From Paenibacillaceae bacterium (GTDB taxonomy: Bacteria; Bacillota; Bacilli; Paenibacillales; NBRC-103111): a DNA stretch of 64,000 nt. Where the stretch lies: the NCBI GenBank assembly GCA_029256185.1, contig JAQSYI010000013.1:124001-188000 (forward strand), given 5' to 3'. Of the stretch, positions 1-9,102 are shown one piece after another. Made by a program: the position numbers and the translations under genes. The notes under the pieces are model-generated. The model did not search any database, had not been told where the DNA came from, and worked only from the letters and a program-made list of their open reading frames with translations. How positions within the stretch are numbered: the stretch's first letter is position 1; each line of letters starts with the position of its first letter.

Positions 1-370
1 GCATCATGTAGCCTGTGGAAACCATGGTCCCCGCTTCCTTAAAGATCTGCTGCACCTCCAAAGCCGCTTGCAGATTATTGGCTACCGGCTTTTCTACCAG
101 TACGGCAGGTACATGCCCGGCGCAAGCCTTCTCCATCTCCCCGTGTACATGAGGCGGCATCAGAATGAACACTGCATCCAGTTTTTCCTTGGCCAGCATG
201 GTGCGGTAGTCTCCATAGCACCGCCCTCCCGCACTTTTCGCCAGTTCTGCCGCTCTGCTCTCATTCTTCCCTGCAACTGCTGCCACATGAACTCCGGGGA
301 TTTGCTTGAGCGCCTCCAGATGCACCCCGGCTACCCAGCCCGTGCCGATAATGCCCACTTGCATATTCAT
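1..370 (-). CDS. Gfo/Idh/MocA family oxidoreductase, N-terminal part
   Basis: The first 123 residues of an NAD(P)-dependent sugar/inositol-type oxidoreductase are present; the gene runs off the left edge, so the C-terminal substrate domain is not seen. The protein begins MNMQVGIIGTGWVAGVH, a Rossmann GxGxxA/G-type dinucleotide loop, and later has VEKPVANN, the conserved E-K-P segment whose lysine is catalytic in this family. The ATG at 370 is preceded by GGGAGG about 8 nt upstream; a second in-frame ATG lies two codons in. It follows the MDR dehydrogenase gene by 74 nt on the same strand, and the two probably form one transcript. Substrate cannot be told from this part. Confidence 0.9.
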   Translation of the reverse strand, partial: MNMQVGIIGTGWVAGVHLEALKQIPGVHVAAVAGKNESRAAELAKSAGGRCYGDYRTMLAKEKLDAVFILMPPHVHGEMEKACAGHVPAVLVEKPVANNLQAALEVQQIFKEAGTMVSTGYMM

Positions 371-444
371 AGACCTTACCTCCCGTTTCATATATGATTC
401 CGCTCTGAAATTACATGATCCTAGCCCAGTGGATGACGCGCTTC

Positions 445-1494
445 CTAATATTTCAGAACAACCTGAATGATGTCGCCTGGATTGCGGTCGATCTCCTCAT
501 AGGCGCGGGCAATCTCTCCGTAAGGAATGACGGTTGTAATCAGGTTATCCAGCTTGAGACGGCTGAGAAGCTCCAGACAGGCGGCTTCCTTGCGCTGATG
601 GTTCCACATATGCCGGATTTCCGGGTTGATTCCCCCGGTCTGGGAGCTGCGGATGGTGATCCGGTTATGATGGAATTCCTCTGCCAGATTAAGAGAATGG
701 CAGAATCCCTGGTACCATCCCACTGCTGTGACCGTGGTGTCCCGGGCGGCAATGCGGATGGCTTCTTGCAGCGCCTGCACATTGCCCGACACCTCAATCA
801 CCCCGTCTGCTCCCCGGCCGTTCGTGAGCTTGCGGATTTCCCTGGCTACCTCGGGAGTAGACAAAGGGCTGAACGCGGCGGTAAGGCCGTTCTCCAGTGC
901 AGCTTGCCCCCGCTTTTCCAGCAGATCCACGCCGTATACAGCCGAGGCCCCGGACATCCTGCACATTTGGGCTGCCAATTGTCCCAACACACCCAGACCG
1001 GATACCACCATGATATCCCCCAGCTTGATGTTCGCGTCCAATATGGCATTGTAAGCCGTCATCAGATTGGTGAAGAAGATACCGTATTCCGGCTTCAGCC
1101 CCACAGGCAATTTCACCGCTTGATTCTCCGGCTTGACGGTCTGCGACTGGTGGGGGGTATTGCAGTAGACGATATCTCCGGGCTGAAGCGTCTTCACCCC
1201 CGGTCCCGTCTCCACCACCCGGCCCACAGCAGCGTAACCCATGTACCATACGCCGGAATCGCTGCTTCTTACCGGATATGACCAGAGCTCTGTGGAATCC
1301 GCCTCCACGAACAGCCCTGAGGCATCCTTCTTCCGGCTGAAGAACGGGGCCGTTCCCCGGTAAACGGCCATCTCCGTGCCGTGGCTGATGCCTGTGTACA
1401 TGGTTTCAATCCTTACCTGCCCTTCACCAAGAGGAAGATCGTGAGCTTCCTCAATGACAATGTGTCTTGGTCCTTCATACACCATCACTTTCAT
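445..1494 (-). CDS. MDR-family (zinc-alcohol-dehydrogenase-like) dehydrogenase
   Basis: 349 residues, the usual length for medium-chain dehydrogenase/reductases. The N-terminal GroES-like part has YTGISHGTEM where classical alcohol dehydrogenases carry the catalytic zinc cysteine, and the four-cysteine structural-zinc lobe is absent, so this is probably a zinc-poor member. The Rossmann part has VVSGLGVLGQLAAQ at about residues 165-178. The start at 1494 has AAGGGG about 9 nt and GAGG about 3 nt upstream. It is paired with a Gfo/Idh/MocA gene downstream and is divergent from an AraC regulator, an arrangement that suggests a small sugar-oxidation cassette under that regulator. The substrate is unknown. 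Confidence 0.88.
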   Translation of the reverse strand: MKVMVYEGPRHIVIEEAHDLPLGEGQVRIETMYTGISHGTEMAVYRGTAPFFSRKKDASGLFVEADSTELWSYPVRSSDSGVWYMGYAAVGRVVETGPGVKTLQPGDIVYCNTPHQSQTVKPENQAVKLPVGLKPEYGIFFTNLMTAYNAILDANIKLGDIMVVSGLGVLGQLAAQMCRMSGASAVYGVDLLEKRGQAALENGLTAAFSPLSTPEVAREIRKLTNGRGADGVIEVSGNVQALQEAIRIAARDTTVTAVGWYQGFCHSLNLAEEFHHNRITIRSSQTGGINPEIRHMWNHQRKEAACLELLSRLKLDNLITTVIPYGEIARAYEEIDRNPGDIIQVVLKY

Positions 1495-1751
1495 TCCTCA
1501 AAACCCCTTTTAAGATAAATTATGGATGTTAATGATTGCAGAAATCCCAGCAAAGCAACCCTGGCCAATGGTTGATTTGGCTTACTGCCTTTTGCTGCTT
1601 GCAGCCTTATTATAGGGAAAAGAACGGGAGCCATACATGGATAGAAGTGTTCTGTATTTGCACGGATGTTGTTAGTTGGATAAAATTATAGCTAACTGGG
1701 GTATGAGCGGGAAGAAGGATATGTATAAAAACTAGTGGAGGTGTATGAGGG

Positions 1752-2594
1752 ATGCGTCTGGAATATTACCTTGCCAAGCTGGAGGAGTGCGATGTGGATT
1801 TGCACTATTGCGGCTACGAGGATACTGTGACCGATTTTCATATAGGACCTAACATCCGGGATTGTTACCTGCTGCATTACGTCTGCCGGGGCGAGGGGTT
1901 CTACACCAGACAGGGCGTCACGCATGCTCTTGCCGCCGGAGACGTATTCTGCATTTTCCCGGATGAGGTGGTGTACTATTACAGCAAGCCGGGTGAATCA
2001 TGGTCCTTCTATTGGTTCTCCTTCAACGGGAGGCGAGCTTCCGATTATGCGGGACGAGCCGGATTCACGGCGGCCTCCCCCGTTGTGCGCCTGAATCCGG
2101 CTCACCGGCTGGACCGGAAGATGGACGCGTTGCTGGAGCTTCTGGGGAGGGAAGCGGAGCCGCGGCGGCTTGCTCTGTTAGGGCAGCTGTACGGATTATT
2201 GGAGGAACTGGAGGCGTCTGTCACGGCGGAAAGCGCCGCCGCAGGCTCCGGGAAAACGGCTCATTCCCAGTATGTTCACAAGGCTCTGCAGTATATCGCC
2301 TTTAATTATCACCGTCCCCTGCGGGTTACGGATATTTCCGGCTATCTGGGGCTGGACCGCACCTACTTCTCCAAGCTGTTCTCCCAGGCTACGGGAATTC
2401 CTCCGCAGACTTATATTCTGCGCTTCCGGCTGGAAAAGTCCATGCCCCTGCTCACCAATACCGACCTGAGCCTGGGTGAAATCTGCCGTGTTATAGGGCT
2501 GGAGGAGTTGTTCTACTACTCCAGGGCCTTCAAGAAAATGACGGGCGTCTCTCCCAGCGAGTATCGCAAGGCTCATGCTTCGCTGCGCGGGTAA
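1752..2594 (+). CDS. AraC family transcriptional regulator (cupin sensor + HTH)
   Basis: 280 residues. The N-terminal half is a cupin-type AraC sensor (roughly residues 20-90, containing GEGFYTRQG and AAGDVFCIFPDE). The C-terminal about 100 residues hold the two helix-turn-helix motifs (DISGYLGLDRTYFSKLFSQ and LGEICRVIGLEELFYYSRAF) ending in GVSPSEYR. GGAGG lies 10 nt before the ATG. The 257-nt gap to the divergent MDR gene must hold both promoters; a TATAAT faces the MDR gene at 1614-1609 but without a good -35 element. By context this is the local activator or repressor of the MDR/Gfo pair, probably responding to a sugar. Confidence 0.9.
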   Translation: MRLEYYLAKLEECDVDLHYCGYEDTVTDFHIGPNIRDCYLLHYVCRGEGFYTRQGVTHALAAGDVFCIFPDEVVYYYSKPGESWSFYWFSFNGRRASDYAGRAGFTAASPVVRLNPAHRLDRKMDALLELLGREAEPRRLALLGQLYGLLEELEASVTAESAAAGSGKTAHSQYVHKALQYIAFNYHRPLRVTDISGYLGLDRTYFSKLFSQATGIPPQTYILRFRLEKSMPLLTNTDLSLGEICRVIGLEELFYYSRAFKKMTGVSPSEYRKAHASLRG

Positions 2595-2729
2595 GTGTGA
2601 CCTTCAACCCGATTGTCCAGATAACCGTCCTTCTAATCGGTCTACCCTAACAAATTAAAAATTTGTATACAAGGAGGGAATTGTCGGAAATTATCGAATA
2701 TTTTTGTTGTAACAGAAAGAGGTGGCAGT

Positions 2730-3455
2730 ATGCCGGTTAGAATCGCCATTTGTGATGACGCGGCGGAGGATATAGCGCAGCTATCTTCCGCACTTTTCGC
2801 CTATGATCCTTTATTCAGCATTACCTCCTTCACCTCCGGGCAAAGGCTGCTGGAGGAATGTCTGGAGGACAGCTTCGTTACGGATATTCTGTTCCTGGAC
2901 ATCTATATGCCGGAGATCGACGGCATCCAAACCGCACAAAAAATACGGGCCAGGCACAAGGATATTAAAATCATTTTTCTGTCATCAAGCAACGATCACT
3001 ACCTGCAGGCCTATGAGTTGTTCGCCTTCAATTACCTTATCAAGCCCTTGGACCGGGGACGCCTGCATGCGGTTATGGACCGCGCTCTTGAGGAGCTTCG
3101 GAAGGAAAGAGGATACAAGCTCCTCATCCAGTACAAAGGGAGCGTACGCAGCGTAGACTGCCGCGATATCCGCTATTTGGAAAGCCGGGACAAGCTTCTA
3201 CTGGTTTATCTTGCGGATGATAGTATCCTGCAGTGCTATGGGAAGCTGGACGACATTCTGGAAGAGCTGCCGAAGCAGTCCTTCTTTCGCTGCCATCAGA
3301 GCTTTCTCGTCAATCTCGCTCAAGTGACGGAGGTGGGAGACCGCTACTTCCGTATCGGGCAAGCCATGGTCGGCATTTCAAGAAGATATGTCAAGGAAGC
3401 CAAGGACCGCTACTATGCCTGCCTGTTCTCCTCTATGGACGGAGGGCGGCCGTGA
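2730..3455 (+). CDS. LytTR-type response regulator 1
   Basis: 241 residues, typical AgrA/LytR-type regulator. The receiver domain (about 1-120) has the acidic pair D9-D10, the phospho-acceptor D57 in LFLDIYMP and K105 in YLIKPLD. The LytTR DNA-binding domain (about 135-236) has FFRCHQSFLVNL and the SRRYVKEAK end. GAGGTGG precedes the ATG by 5 nt. Its last codons overlap the start of the kinase gene, so the two form a translationally coupled two-component pair. LytTR proteins bind paired direct repeats two helical turns apart; such a pair lies right after the kinase gene (5415-5448), in front of the SLH gene, which makes that gene the likely target. Confidence 0.93.
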   Translation: MPVRIAICDDAAEDIAQLSSALFAYDPLFSITSFTSGQRLLEECLEDSFVTDILFLDIYMPEIDGIQTAQKIRARHKDIKIIFLSSSNDHYLQAYELFAFNYLIKPLDRGRLHAVMDRALEELRKERGYKLLIQYKGSVRSVDCRDIRYLESRDKLLLVYLADDSILQCYGKLDDILEELPKQSFFRCHQSFLVNLAQVTEVGDRYFRIGQAMVGISRRYVKEAKDRYYACLFSSMDGGRP

Positions 3456-5413
3456 CGAAACGATGGAACTGCACCGCATTGCTGCTGATTCTGGGCATCC
3501 TCTTCACGGTGGGAGCTTCCCATCTCCCGGTGGTGTACACCCTGTTCTATCATGATCTGACAGGCGCCCCCACAGCAGCTGCGGGACGTCTTGACCTGTC
3601 CGGAGCTTCCATGGATTCGGAGATCGTCCTGGACGGGGAATGGCAGTTTTATTGGAACCGCCTGCTCATTACGGAGCCGGAGCAGAACGCGGAGCCCGAC
3701 TTTCTCATTCAGGTGCCGGGTTATTGGTCGCGCTACCAGATTCAGAACAGCTACTTGCCGGCTGGCGGGGTTGCCAGCTACCGGCTGATGGTGAAGGAAG
3801 CGGCGGCTTCCCGTCCTGTCACGATCTACATCCCGGATTTCGGCAGCGCATACCGGGTATTTGTTGACGGTCGGCTCACTGCAGAGAGCGGGAAGGTGTC
3901 TGCGGTGTCTGCAGAGATCTTCACCACCACCAAGACCGCGTTCCAGCCGCTGACGCTCACTGCCGTTCAGGAGCACGAGGTTGTAATTGAGGTGGCCACC
4001 ACCCGCTTCTCCGGCTTGTATATGGCTCCCATCCTGACGGACTACGACACCGCCATGAAGGAGAGCGGCGGCCGGAACAGTCTGCGGCTGATTCTGTTCG
4101 GAACAGCGCTGTTTTCCTTCTTCGTCCTGATCGTCATCTACATCCTGTCCTTCCGGGAAAGCAAGCGCTCCGTCTGGCTTCCAGTCATGGGGCTATTTGT
4201 TCTGCTGCGCATTATGATGACCACGGAATTCTACAGCTTCTGGCAGGATACGGTGTTCTTCCACCTTACATATGAAGCCACCAACCCGCTGATGTTCTTT
4301 CTGTCCTTCGCCTTCAAGTACCTGCTGATCTATCTGATTCAGGAGCTGCTGGGGATTGCGTTCTCGCGCAGGGAGAAGCAGGGGCTTCTCATCTACTATG
4401 TTGTCTTGTATCTCCTGTATCTGTGGATTCCCAACAGCTTCTACAACCGGCATCTGACGATTCTGCTGCCGGTCTGCGCTTTTCTTATGGAGATGTATGC
4501 GTTCTTCAAGGTGTATGTTAATCGGCGCAAGATGAAGAAGTACGGTCTGCTGGTTTATTGGGGCGCGGTTCTGGCCATTACCGGTCTGATCGTGGATTGC
4601 TATTACATCAACGGCAATATCTATCTCAATCTGTCTCTCGCCCTGCTGCTGCTGCTCTCTGTATACCTGATGATTCTCAGTCTGGTATCGTCGATCCGCG
4701 CTGCGGATGTATACCGGGACTTGGCCTTGTCCTCCGCCCGGCTGACCCAGGCAAGAGCGCAGATCGACATGCAGACGGAGTATTATGACGCGCTCAGCGC
4801 CAGGATGAATGAGGTTCGTTCCGTTCGGCACGATGTCCGTCACTTTGTCAGCGTGATCAGGCGGCTGTCCGAGGAGAGACGTTACGAGGAACTGAACCGC
4901 TTTCTGAGTGAATATGCGGAGAAAGCCGACACTCCCCCGCTCCCGGTGTTCTGCGAGAACGTGGTGGCTAACTCCATCCTGGGCTATTATGCCTTGCGCC
5001 TCCAGGAAGCGGGAATTGTGCTTCGCTCTGCCTGTCAGATTCCCAGGCGGCTTGCGGTTAGCGACAGTGATCTGTGCATTGTGCTGGGGAATGCCCTGGA
5101 GAATGCCATGGAGGCCAGCGGCAAGCTGGAGAATCCGGCTGAGCGGTTTGTTGCCGCAGAGGCCCGGCAGGTGAACGGCCAGTTCCTGATCAGGATCACC
5201 AACTCCTTCAACGGTCTTACGAAGCAGCAGGAAGGGGATTATCTCACCACCAAGAGCGGCGGGGATCACGGAATCGGGCTGCAAAATATCAGGAGGGTGG
5301 TGGAGGCTTGCGGCGGGTTTATGAAAACAGAGCACAGTGGGGGGGCCTTCTCCCTGATGGCGGCTTTTCCTGAGCCCTACCAGAGGGAGCAGGCGGCTGC
5401 GGGCAGCGCTTGA
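3452..5413 (+). CDS. Membrane sensor histidine kinase 1 with DISM-like sensor and GHKL ATPase
   Basis: 653 residues when started at GTG 3452, which overlaps the regulator's TGA and has GGAGGG 5 nt upstream. Order: a membrane segment (about 8-25); an extracellular galactose-binding-like domain (about 45-200, LDGEWQFYWNRLL, VPGYWSRYQ) of the type found in 7TMR-DISM sensors; six to seven membrane segments (about 210-415); a short coiled coil; the phosphorylation helix RSVRHDVRHF with H460; and a GHKL ATPase domain with N-box GNALENA (546-552) and G-box DHGIGLQNI. This is the kinase class that partners LytTR regulators. The carbohydrate-binding-like outer domain suggests a sugar, glycan or wall ligand, but that is inference. 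Confidence 0.92.
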   Translation: MTKRWNCTALLLILGILFTVGASHLPVVYTLFYHDLTGAPTAAAGRLDLSGASMDSEIVLDGEWQFYWNRLLITEPEQNAEPDFLIQVPGYWSRYQIQNSYLPAGGVASYRLMVKEAAASRPVTIYIPDFGSAYRVFVDGRLTAESGKVSAVSAEIFTTTKTAFQPLTLTAVQEHEVVIEVATTRFSGLYMAPILTDYDTAMKESGGRNSLRLILFGTALFSFFVLIVIYILSFRESKRSVWLPVMGLFVLLRIMMTTEFYSFWQDTVFFHLTYEATNPLMFFLSFAFKYLLIYLIQELLGIAFSRREKQGLLIYYVVLYLLYLWIPNSFYNRHLTILLPVCAFLMEMYAFFKVYVNRRKMKKYGLLVYWGAVLAITGLIVDCYYINGNIYLNLSLALLLLLSVYLMILSLVSSIRAADVYRDLALSSARLTQARAQIDMQTEYYDALSARMNEVRSVRHDVRHFVSVIRRLSEERRYEELNRFLSEYAEKADTPPLPVFCENVVANSILGYYALRLQEAGIVLRSACQIPRRLAVSDSDLCIVLGNALENAMEASGKLENPAERFVAAEARQVNGQFLIRITNSFNGLTKQQEGDYLTTKSGGDHGIGLQNIRRVVEACGGFMKTEHSGGAFSLMAAFPEPYQREQAAAGSA

Positions 5414-5414
5414 T

Positions 5415-5482
5415 GTTAAATTCGGCATGGATGACGTTAATTTCGCCATATCGCGTTTGGTACGCAGTGTAACAGGTACAAT
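5415..5482 (+). promoter_or_regulatory. LytTR-type paired direct repeat and promoter of the first SLH gene
   Basis: Two copies of a 13-mer, GTTAAATTCGGCA (5415-5427) and GTTAATTTCGCCA (5436-5448), start 21 bp apart, two turns of DNA. Six bases later comes a poor -35 (GTTTGG, 5455-5460), then a 16-bp spacer and a good -10 (TACAAT, 5477-5482). A weak -35 next to a two-turn direct repeat is how LytTR-activated promoters look. The site begins two bases after the kinase stop codon. The same motif, with the same spacing to -35 and -10, lies before the convergent SLH gene (13693-13726). Confidence 0.7.
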
Positions 5483-5556
5483 GGAAGCGCGAAGCCGGAG
5501 CGCATCGTGGAGGAGTACATGGGAATGGAACAAGTGCATAGGGAGGGAACAAGGAG

Positions 5557-8500
5557 ATGGGATGGAGAAGAAAGCGGCTCTGGAGCCTGCTGCTGGCTGC
5601 GGCGATGGTAACGTCCCTGCTGCCGACAGCGGCGCTGGCCGCGGGGACAGCATATGTAGATGCAAATGGCAATACGCAGACCGCAGAGGCTACGGTGATT
5701 AATAATGGAACCACCACCCTCATGAGCGGCTGGTATGTGGTGGAGGGGAATGTATCCACAGTAAATCTAAGCGTCAGCGGCAGTGTGTATCTGATTCTTG
5801 CCGACGGAAGCAGGCTGACAGCCAGCGGAGCAATAGATAGTCCGGGAATCCGTGTCGAGTCAGAAAACAGCCTGACCATCTATGGCCAGGCCAATGGCAG
5901 CGGCGAGTTGGAAGCCATAGGCGGCCTTAATGGAGCGGGGATCGGAGGACGCCTTGGCGGTAGCGGGGCGGTAACGATTAGCGGGGGCACAGTGACGGCA
6001 AGTGGGGGCCCTAATGGAGCGGGAATCGGAGGCGGCCTTTTTGGTAGCGGCGGGGCGGTAACGATTAGCGGGGGCACAGTGACGGCAAGCGGAGGCAGTG
6101 GTGGAGCGGGAATCGGAGGAGGCCTTGGCGGTAGCGGCGGAACCAATACCTTCACCGGCGGCTCGATTCAAATCAATCCTTTTGTAGCAGCCGCGCCTAC
6201 CTACGATGGAACCCAGCCTGTTTATCTGACCACGGTCACGCTGCTCTCCAATACGGCAAGCAAGCCGGTTCAGTATCAGGTGGATAACGGAACGGCCATC
6301 TTGGCGGACACGGACACTAATGGCAAGCTGTATCTGTGGCTGCCAGTGGGGGACAGGAGCATAACCATAAGAGATTACACCGCCGCAACACCGGTCTTGT
6401 ATCGGGTGAACGGGACCGTGTCCACCGGCAGCAACGGATTTACATCGGGGATCACAGTCACGGCTCCAACGATTGTCACCTCCAGTCTTCCGTCCGGGAC
6501 GGTTAACGCAGCGTACAGCCAGAGCCTGGAAGCTACCGGCGACGAGCCTGTCACATGGAGCATAGTTGCAGGAAGTCTGCCGACTGGCCTGCAATTATCA
6601 GGTAATGCCATTAGCGGTACCCCGGCACAGGCGGACAGCTTCGACTTTACGGTGAAGGCCGCCAATGAGGCGGGCGAAGCGACGAGGGCATTCACACTCG
6701 CAGTTGGTGTCGATGAGGCCGCGATCAGCCCGGCAAGCGCCAGCTATGATCTGGCCGCGTCAGACGATGTAGAAACGACCATTACCTGGAACAGCGCCCG
6801 GACCGTGACGGGAGTGGTCTATGACGGAACGCCTCTGGCACAAGGCACAGAATATACGGTCAGCGGAAACCAGATGATCATCCGGAGCCGCTATCTGGAA
6901 CAACGGAATCCGGCAGAAGGCGATGTGATGCCCTTCGGTATTCAATTCGACCAAGGGGCAGCCGCCACCTTCACGGTTCATGTGGAGGACAGCTACATCC
7001 CCTCGGCCAATGCCAGGCTGAGCGGTCTGACCGTGAATGGCATACCGGTCAGCGGCTTTGATCCGGATACCATGACCTATGAGGAGGAGCTGCCCTATGA
7101 CGCGGCTTCCGCAGCTGTGGGGGCCATACCGGAGGATGCCCGTGCTGCGGTCAGCATTGCCCAGGCGCAGAGTGTACCCGGGACTGCCACAGTGACAGTC
7201 ACTGCTGAGAACACGACCACTACCCGGGAGTATACGGTCCATCTTACCCGTGGAGCCGCTCCCCGGTTCAGCATCACCCTGTTGAGAGAGGGAGAAGGTT
7301 CGGCAGCGGCCCACATGAGCGCAGCGCCTGAGGGAGAGGAGATCCTCCTGAGTGCGGCTGCGGCCAGCGGCTACCGGTTCAAGGAATGGCAGGTGGTGGA
7401 GGGCGGTGTGAGGATCACGAACAACCGCTTCCTCATGCCGGACCGGGATGTGACGGTGAAGGCCGTCTTCGAGGCTATTCCTGTTCCTGCCCCGGTATAT
7501 GCGGTTGCCGTTCAGGACAGCCATGCCCCAGCAAGCGGCGCCGGGAGCTATGCCCAGGGGGCAACGGTGAGCATCGATGCGGGGAGCCGCAGCTCGTATA
7601 CCTTCAACGGCTGGAGCTCAGCGGATGGGGTGACCTTCACCAACGCCGCCAGCGCGGCAACCACCTTCACCATGCCCGCGCAGATGGTGACGGTGACCGC
7701 CGCCTGGACCTACAGCGGCCCTGTCACAGGCGGCGGCAGCGGTGACGACAGCGATGACGACAGCGGTGAAGACAGTGGTGACGACAGTGGTGACGACAGC
7801 GGCGGTGGCGAGATGGCCGCTCCTGCACCGGCGGCCCCCGGCTATACGGCAGAAGTCAGAGTGATGAATGGCGCAGGCGGCGCCTCCATCCTGAAGCTGC
7901 CGGTGAAGCGGGACGGGAACGGCGGCACCGCTGTGCTGGATGCGGGAAGCCTGCCCGGCTTGATCCCCCCGCAAGGAACGACGGTGATCACGGTGCCATC
8001 CATGCCCGGGATCACGGCCTATACGACAGTCCTCCCGGCGGCTTCCCTGTCCACAGATGGCGCGCAGGGCCAACTGACGATCGCCACCGGCATGGGGAGT
8101 GTGACCGTGCCATCCAACATGCTGACCGGCGTGCCGGGAGGGGAGGGGACGAGAGCGGAAATCTCCATCGGCGCGGCCGATCCATCCGGGTTGCCAGAGC
8201 AGACGCGGGCGGCCATCGGGGGCAGGCCGTTGGTGCAGCTGAGCGTCGCCATCGATGGCAGGCCGTTCGTATGGAATAATCCGGATGCGCCGGTCACGGT
8301 GTCCATTCCCTATACCCCAACAGCCGAGGAGCGGCTTCATCCGGAAAGCCTCGTGATCTGGTATATCGATGGCAGCGGGAGGGCGGTATCCGTACCGAAC
8401 GGACATTACGATCCGGCAGCAGGGGCACTGACCTTCGAAGTCAGGCACTTCAGCTATTATGCGGTGGGGTACAATCCGGTCCGCTTCACGGATGTAGCGG

Positions 8501-9024
8501 CAACGGCGTGGTACAGCAAGGCGGTAAGCTTCATCGCCGCAAGAGGCATCACCACGGGTACAGGCGAAGGACAATACAGTCCCGAGGCCAGACTCAGCCG
8601 CGGGGAATTCGTGGTCCTGCTGCTGAAGGCCTGCGGCATAGTCCCGGATGAGGACGGGGTGAGCAATTTCGCAGATGCCGGTGACATGTATTACACGGGC
8701 TATCTGGCGGCGGCGAGGCGGCTGGGCATCGCGGAGGGGATGGGCGGCAACCAGTTTGCGCCGGACAGCCCCATGACCCGGCAGGAGATGTTCACGCTGC
8801 TGAGCAAGGCGTTGAAGGCAAGCGGGCAATGGAAAGAGGAGCAACCGGCTCTACCCCTGGCGGCCTTCAGGGATGCGGAAGAGATTGCCCCCTGGGCCAG
8901 GGAAGCCATCGGGCAGCTGGCAGCAGCAGGTATCGTGAAAGGCAGGGGAGGAGAGCTGGCCCCGGCGGCATCGGCTACACGGGCGGAGATCGCCCAGGTG
9001 CTGTATAATCTGTTGAATCAATAA
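5557..9024 (+). CDS. SLH-domain surface protein with glycine-rich repeats and Ig-like modules
   Basis: 1155 residues, secreted and wall-bound. A signal peptide (cut near ALA-AG, about residue 29) is followed by a glycine-rich three-fold repeat (122-195, GAGIGG...AVTISGGTVTASGG), a putative Ig domain (about 305-385), an X2-like module (about 388-478), a cadherin-like sandwich (about 482-566), two InlB/bacterial-repeat modules (about 570-720), an acidic D/S/G linker (728-752), an unknown domain and three SLH motifs (about 976-1155; FTDVAATAWY, FADAGDMYYT, FRDAEEIAPW). SLH motifs anchor proteins to pyruvylated wall polymers. No catalytic motif is seen, so adhesion or matrix roles are likelier. 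AAGGAG touches the ATG at 5557 and GGGAGG lies 10 nt upstream. The gene follows the LytTR-1 two-component genes. Confidence 0.9.
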   Translation: MGWRRKRLWSLLLAAAMVTSLLPTAALAAGTAYVDANGNTQTAEATVINNGTTTLMSGWYVVEGNVSTVNLSVSGSVYLILADGSRLTASGAIDSPGIRVESENSLTIYGQANGSGELEAIGGLNGAGIGGRLGGSGAVTISGGTVTASGGPNGAGIGGGLFGSGGAVTISGGTVTASGGSGGAGIGGGLGGSGGTNTFTGGSIQINPFVAAAPTYDGTQPVYLTTVTLLSNTASKPVQYQVDNGTAILADTDTNGKLYLWLPVGDRSITIRDYTAATPVLYRVNGTVSTGSNGFTSGITVTAPTIVTSSLPSGTVNAAYSQSLEATGDEPVTWSIVAGSLPTGLQLSGNAISGTPAQADSFDFTVKAANEAGEATRAFTLAVGVDEAAISPASASYDLAASDDVETTITWNSARTVTGVVYDGTPLAQGTEYTVSGNQMIIRSRYLEQRNPAEGDVMPFGIQFDQGAAATFTVHVEDSYIPSANARLSGLTVNGIPVSGFDPDTMTYEEELPYDAASAAVGAIPEDARAAVSIAQAQSVPGTATVTVTAENTTTTREYTVHLTRGAAPRFSITLLREGEGSAAAHMSAAPEGEEILLSAAAASGYRFKEWQVVEGGVRITNNRFLMPDRDVTVKAVFEAIPVPAPVYAVAVQDSHAPASGAGSYAQGATVSIDAGSRSSYTFNGWSSADGVTFTNAASAATTFTMPAQMVTVTAAWTYSGPVTGGGSGDDSDDDSGEDSGDDSGDDSGGGEMAAPAPAAPGYTAEVRVMNGAGGASILKLPVKRDGNGGTAVLDAGSLPGLIPPQGTTVITVPSMPGITAYTTVLPAASLSTDGAQGQLTIATGMGSVTVPSNMLTGVPGGEGTRAEISIGAADPSGLPEQTRAAIGGRPLVQLSVAIDGRPFVWNNPDAPVTVSIPYTPTAEERLHPESLVIWYIDGSGRAVSVPNGHYDPAAGALTFEVRHFSYYAVGYNPVRFTDVAATAWYSKAVSFIAARGITTGTGEGQYSPEARLSRGEFVVLLLKACGIVPDEDGVSNFADAGDMYYTGYLAAARRLGIAEGMGGNQFAPDSPMTRQEMFTLLSKALKASGQWKEEQPALPLAAFRDAEEIAPWAREAIGQLAAAGIVKGRGGELAPAASATRAEIAQVLYNLLNQ
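5920..6144 (+). repeat. Tandem 84/87-bp coding repeat (glycine-rich)
   Basis: Three in-frame copies of a 28-29-residue unit inside the SLH gene. The shared landmark TGGAGCGGG recurs at 5931, 6015 and 6102, and a long stretch coding AVTISGGTVTASGG is nearly identical between copies one and two. Near-identity at the DNA level suggests recent copy-number change, so this tract may vary between strains. Confidence 0.8.
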
Positions 9025-9039
9025 ACCGGCGCAAGCAAG

Positions 9040-9085
9040 AGGCTGCCCTTCCGTCATTCACATGACCGGGGGCAGCCTTTTGTTG
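9040..9085 (+). terminator. Rho-independent terminator after the first SLH gene
   Basis: A perfect 9-bp stem, AGGCTGCCC (9040-9048) and GGGCAGCCT (9070-9078), is followed by TTTGTTGTT. It lies 15 nt after the stop of the plus-strand SLH gene and before the convergent SLH/SGNH gene. The other side lacks a T tract, so it probably works for the plus strand only. Confidence 0.8.
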
Positions 9086-9102
9086 TTAGGTTTCAATTGG
9101 TT

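Noticed and set aside
3233-3451. In-frame extension of kinase 1 back into the regulator gene
   Set aside because: It would overlap over 200 bases of the LytTR domain in another frame; GTG 3452 has a good ribosome site and gives a proper membrane N-terminus.
4193-5879. Minus-strand open frames opposite kinase 1 and the start of the SLH gene
   Set aside because: No domain or start site; they are explained as reading-frame shadows of the strong plus-strand genes.
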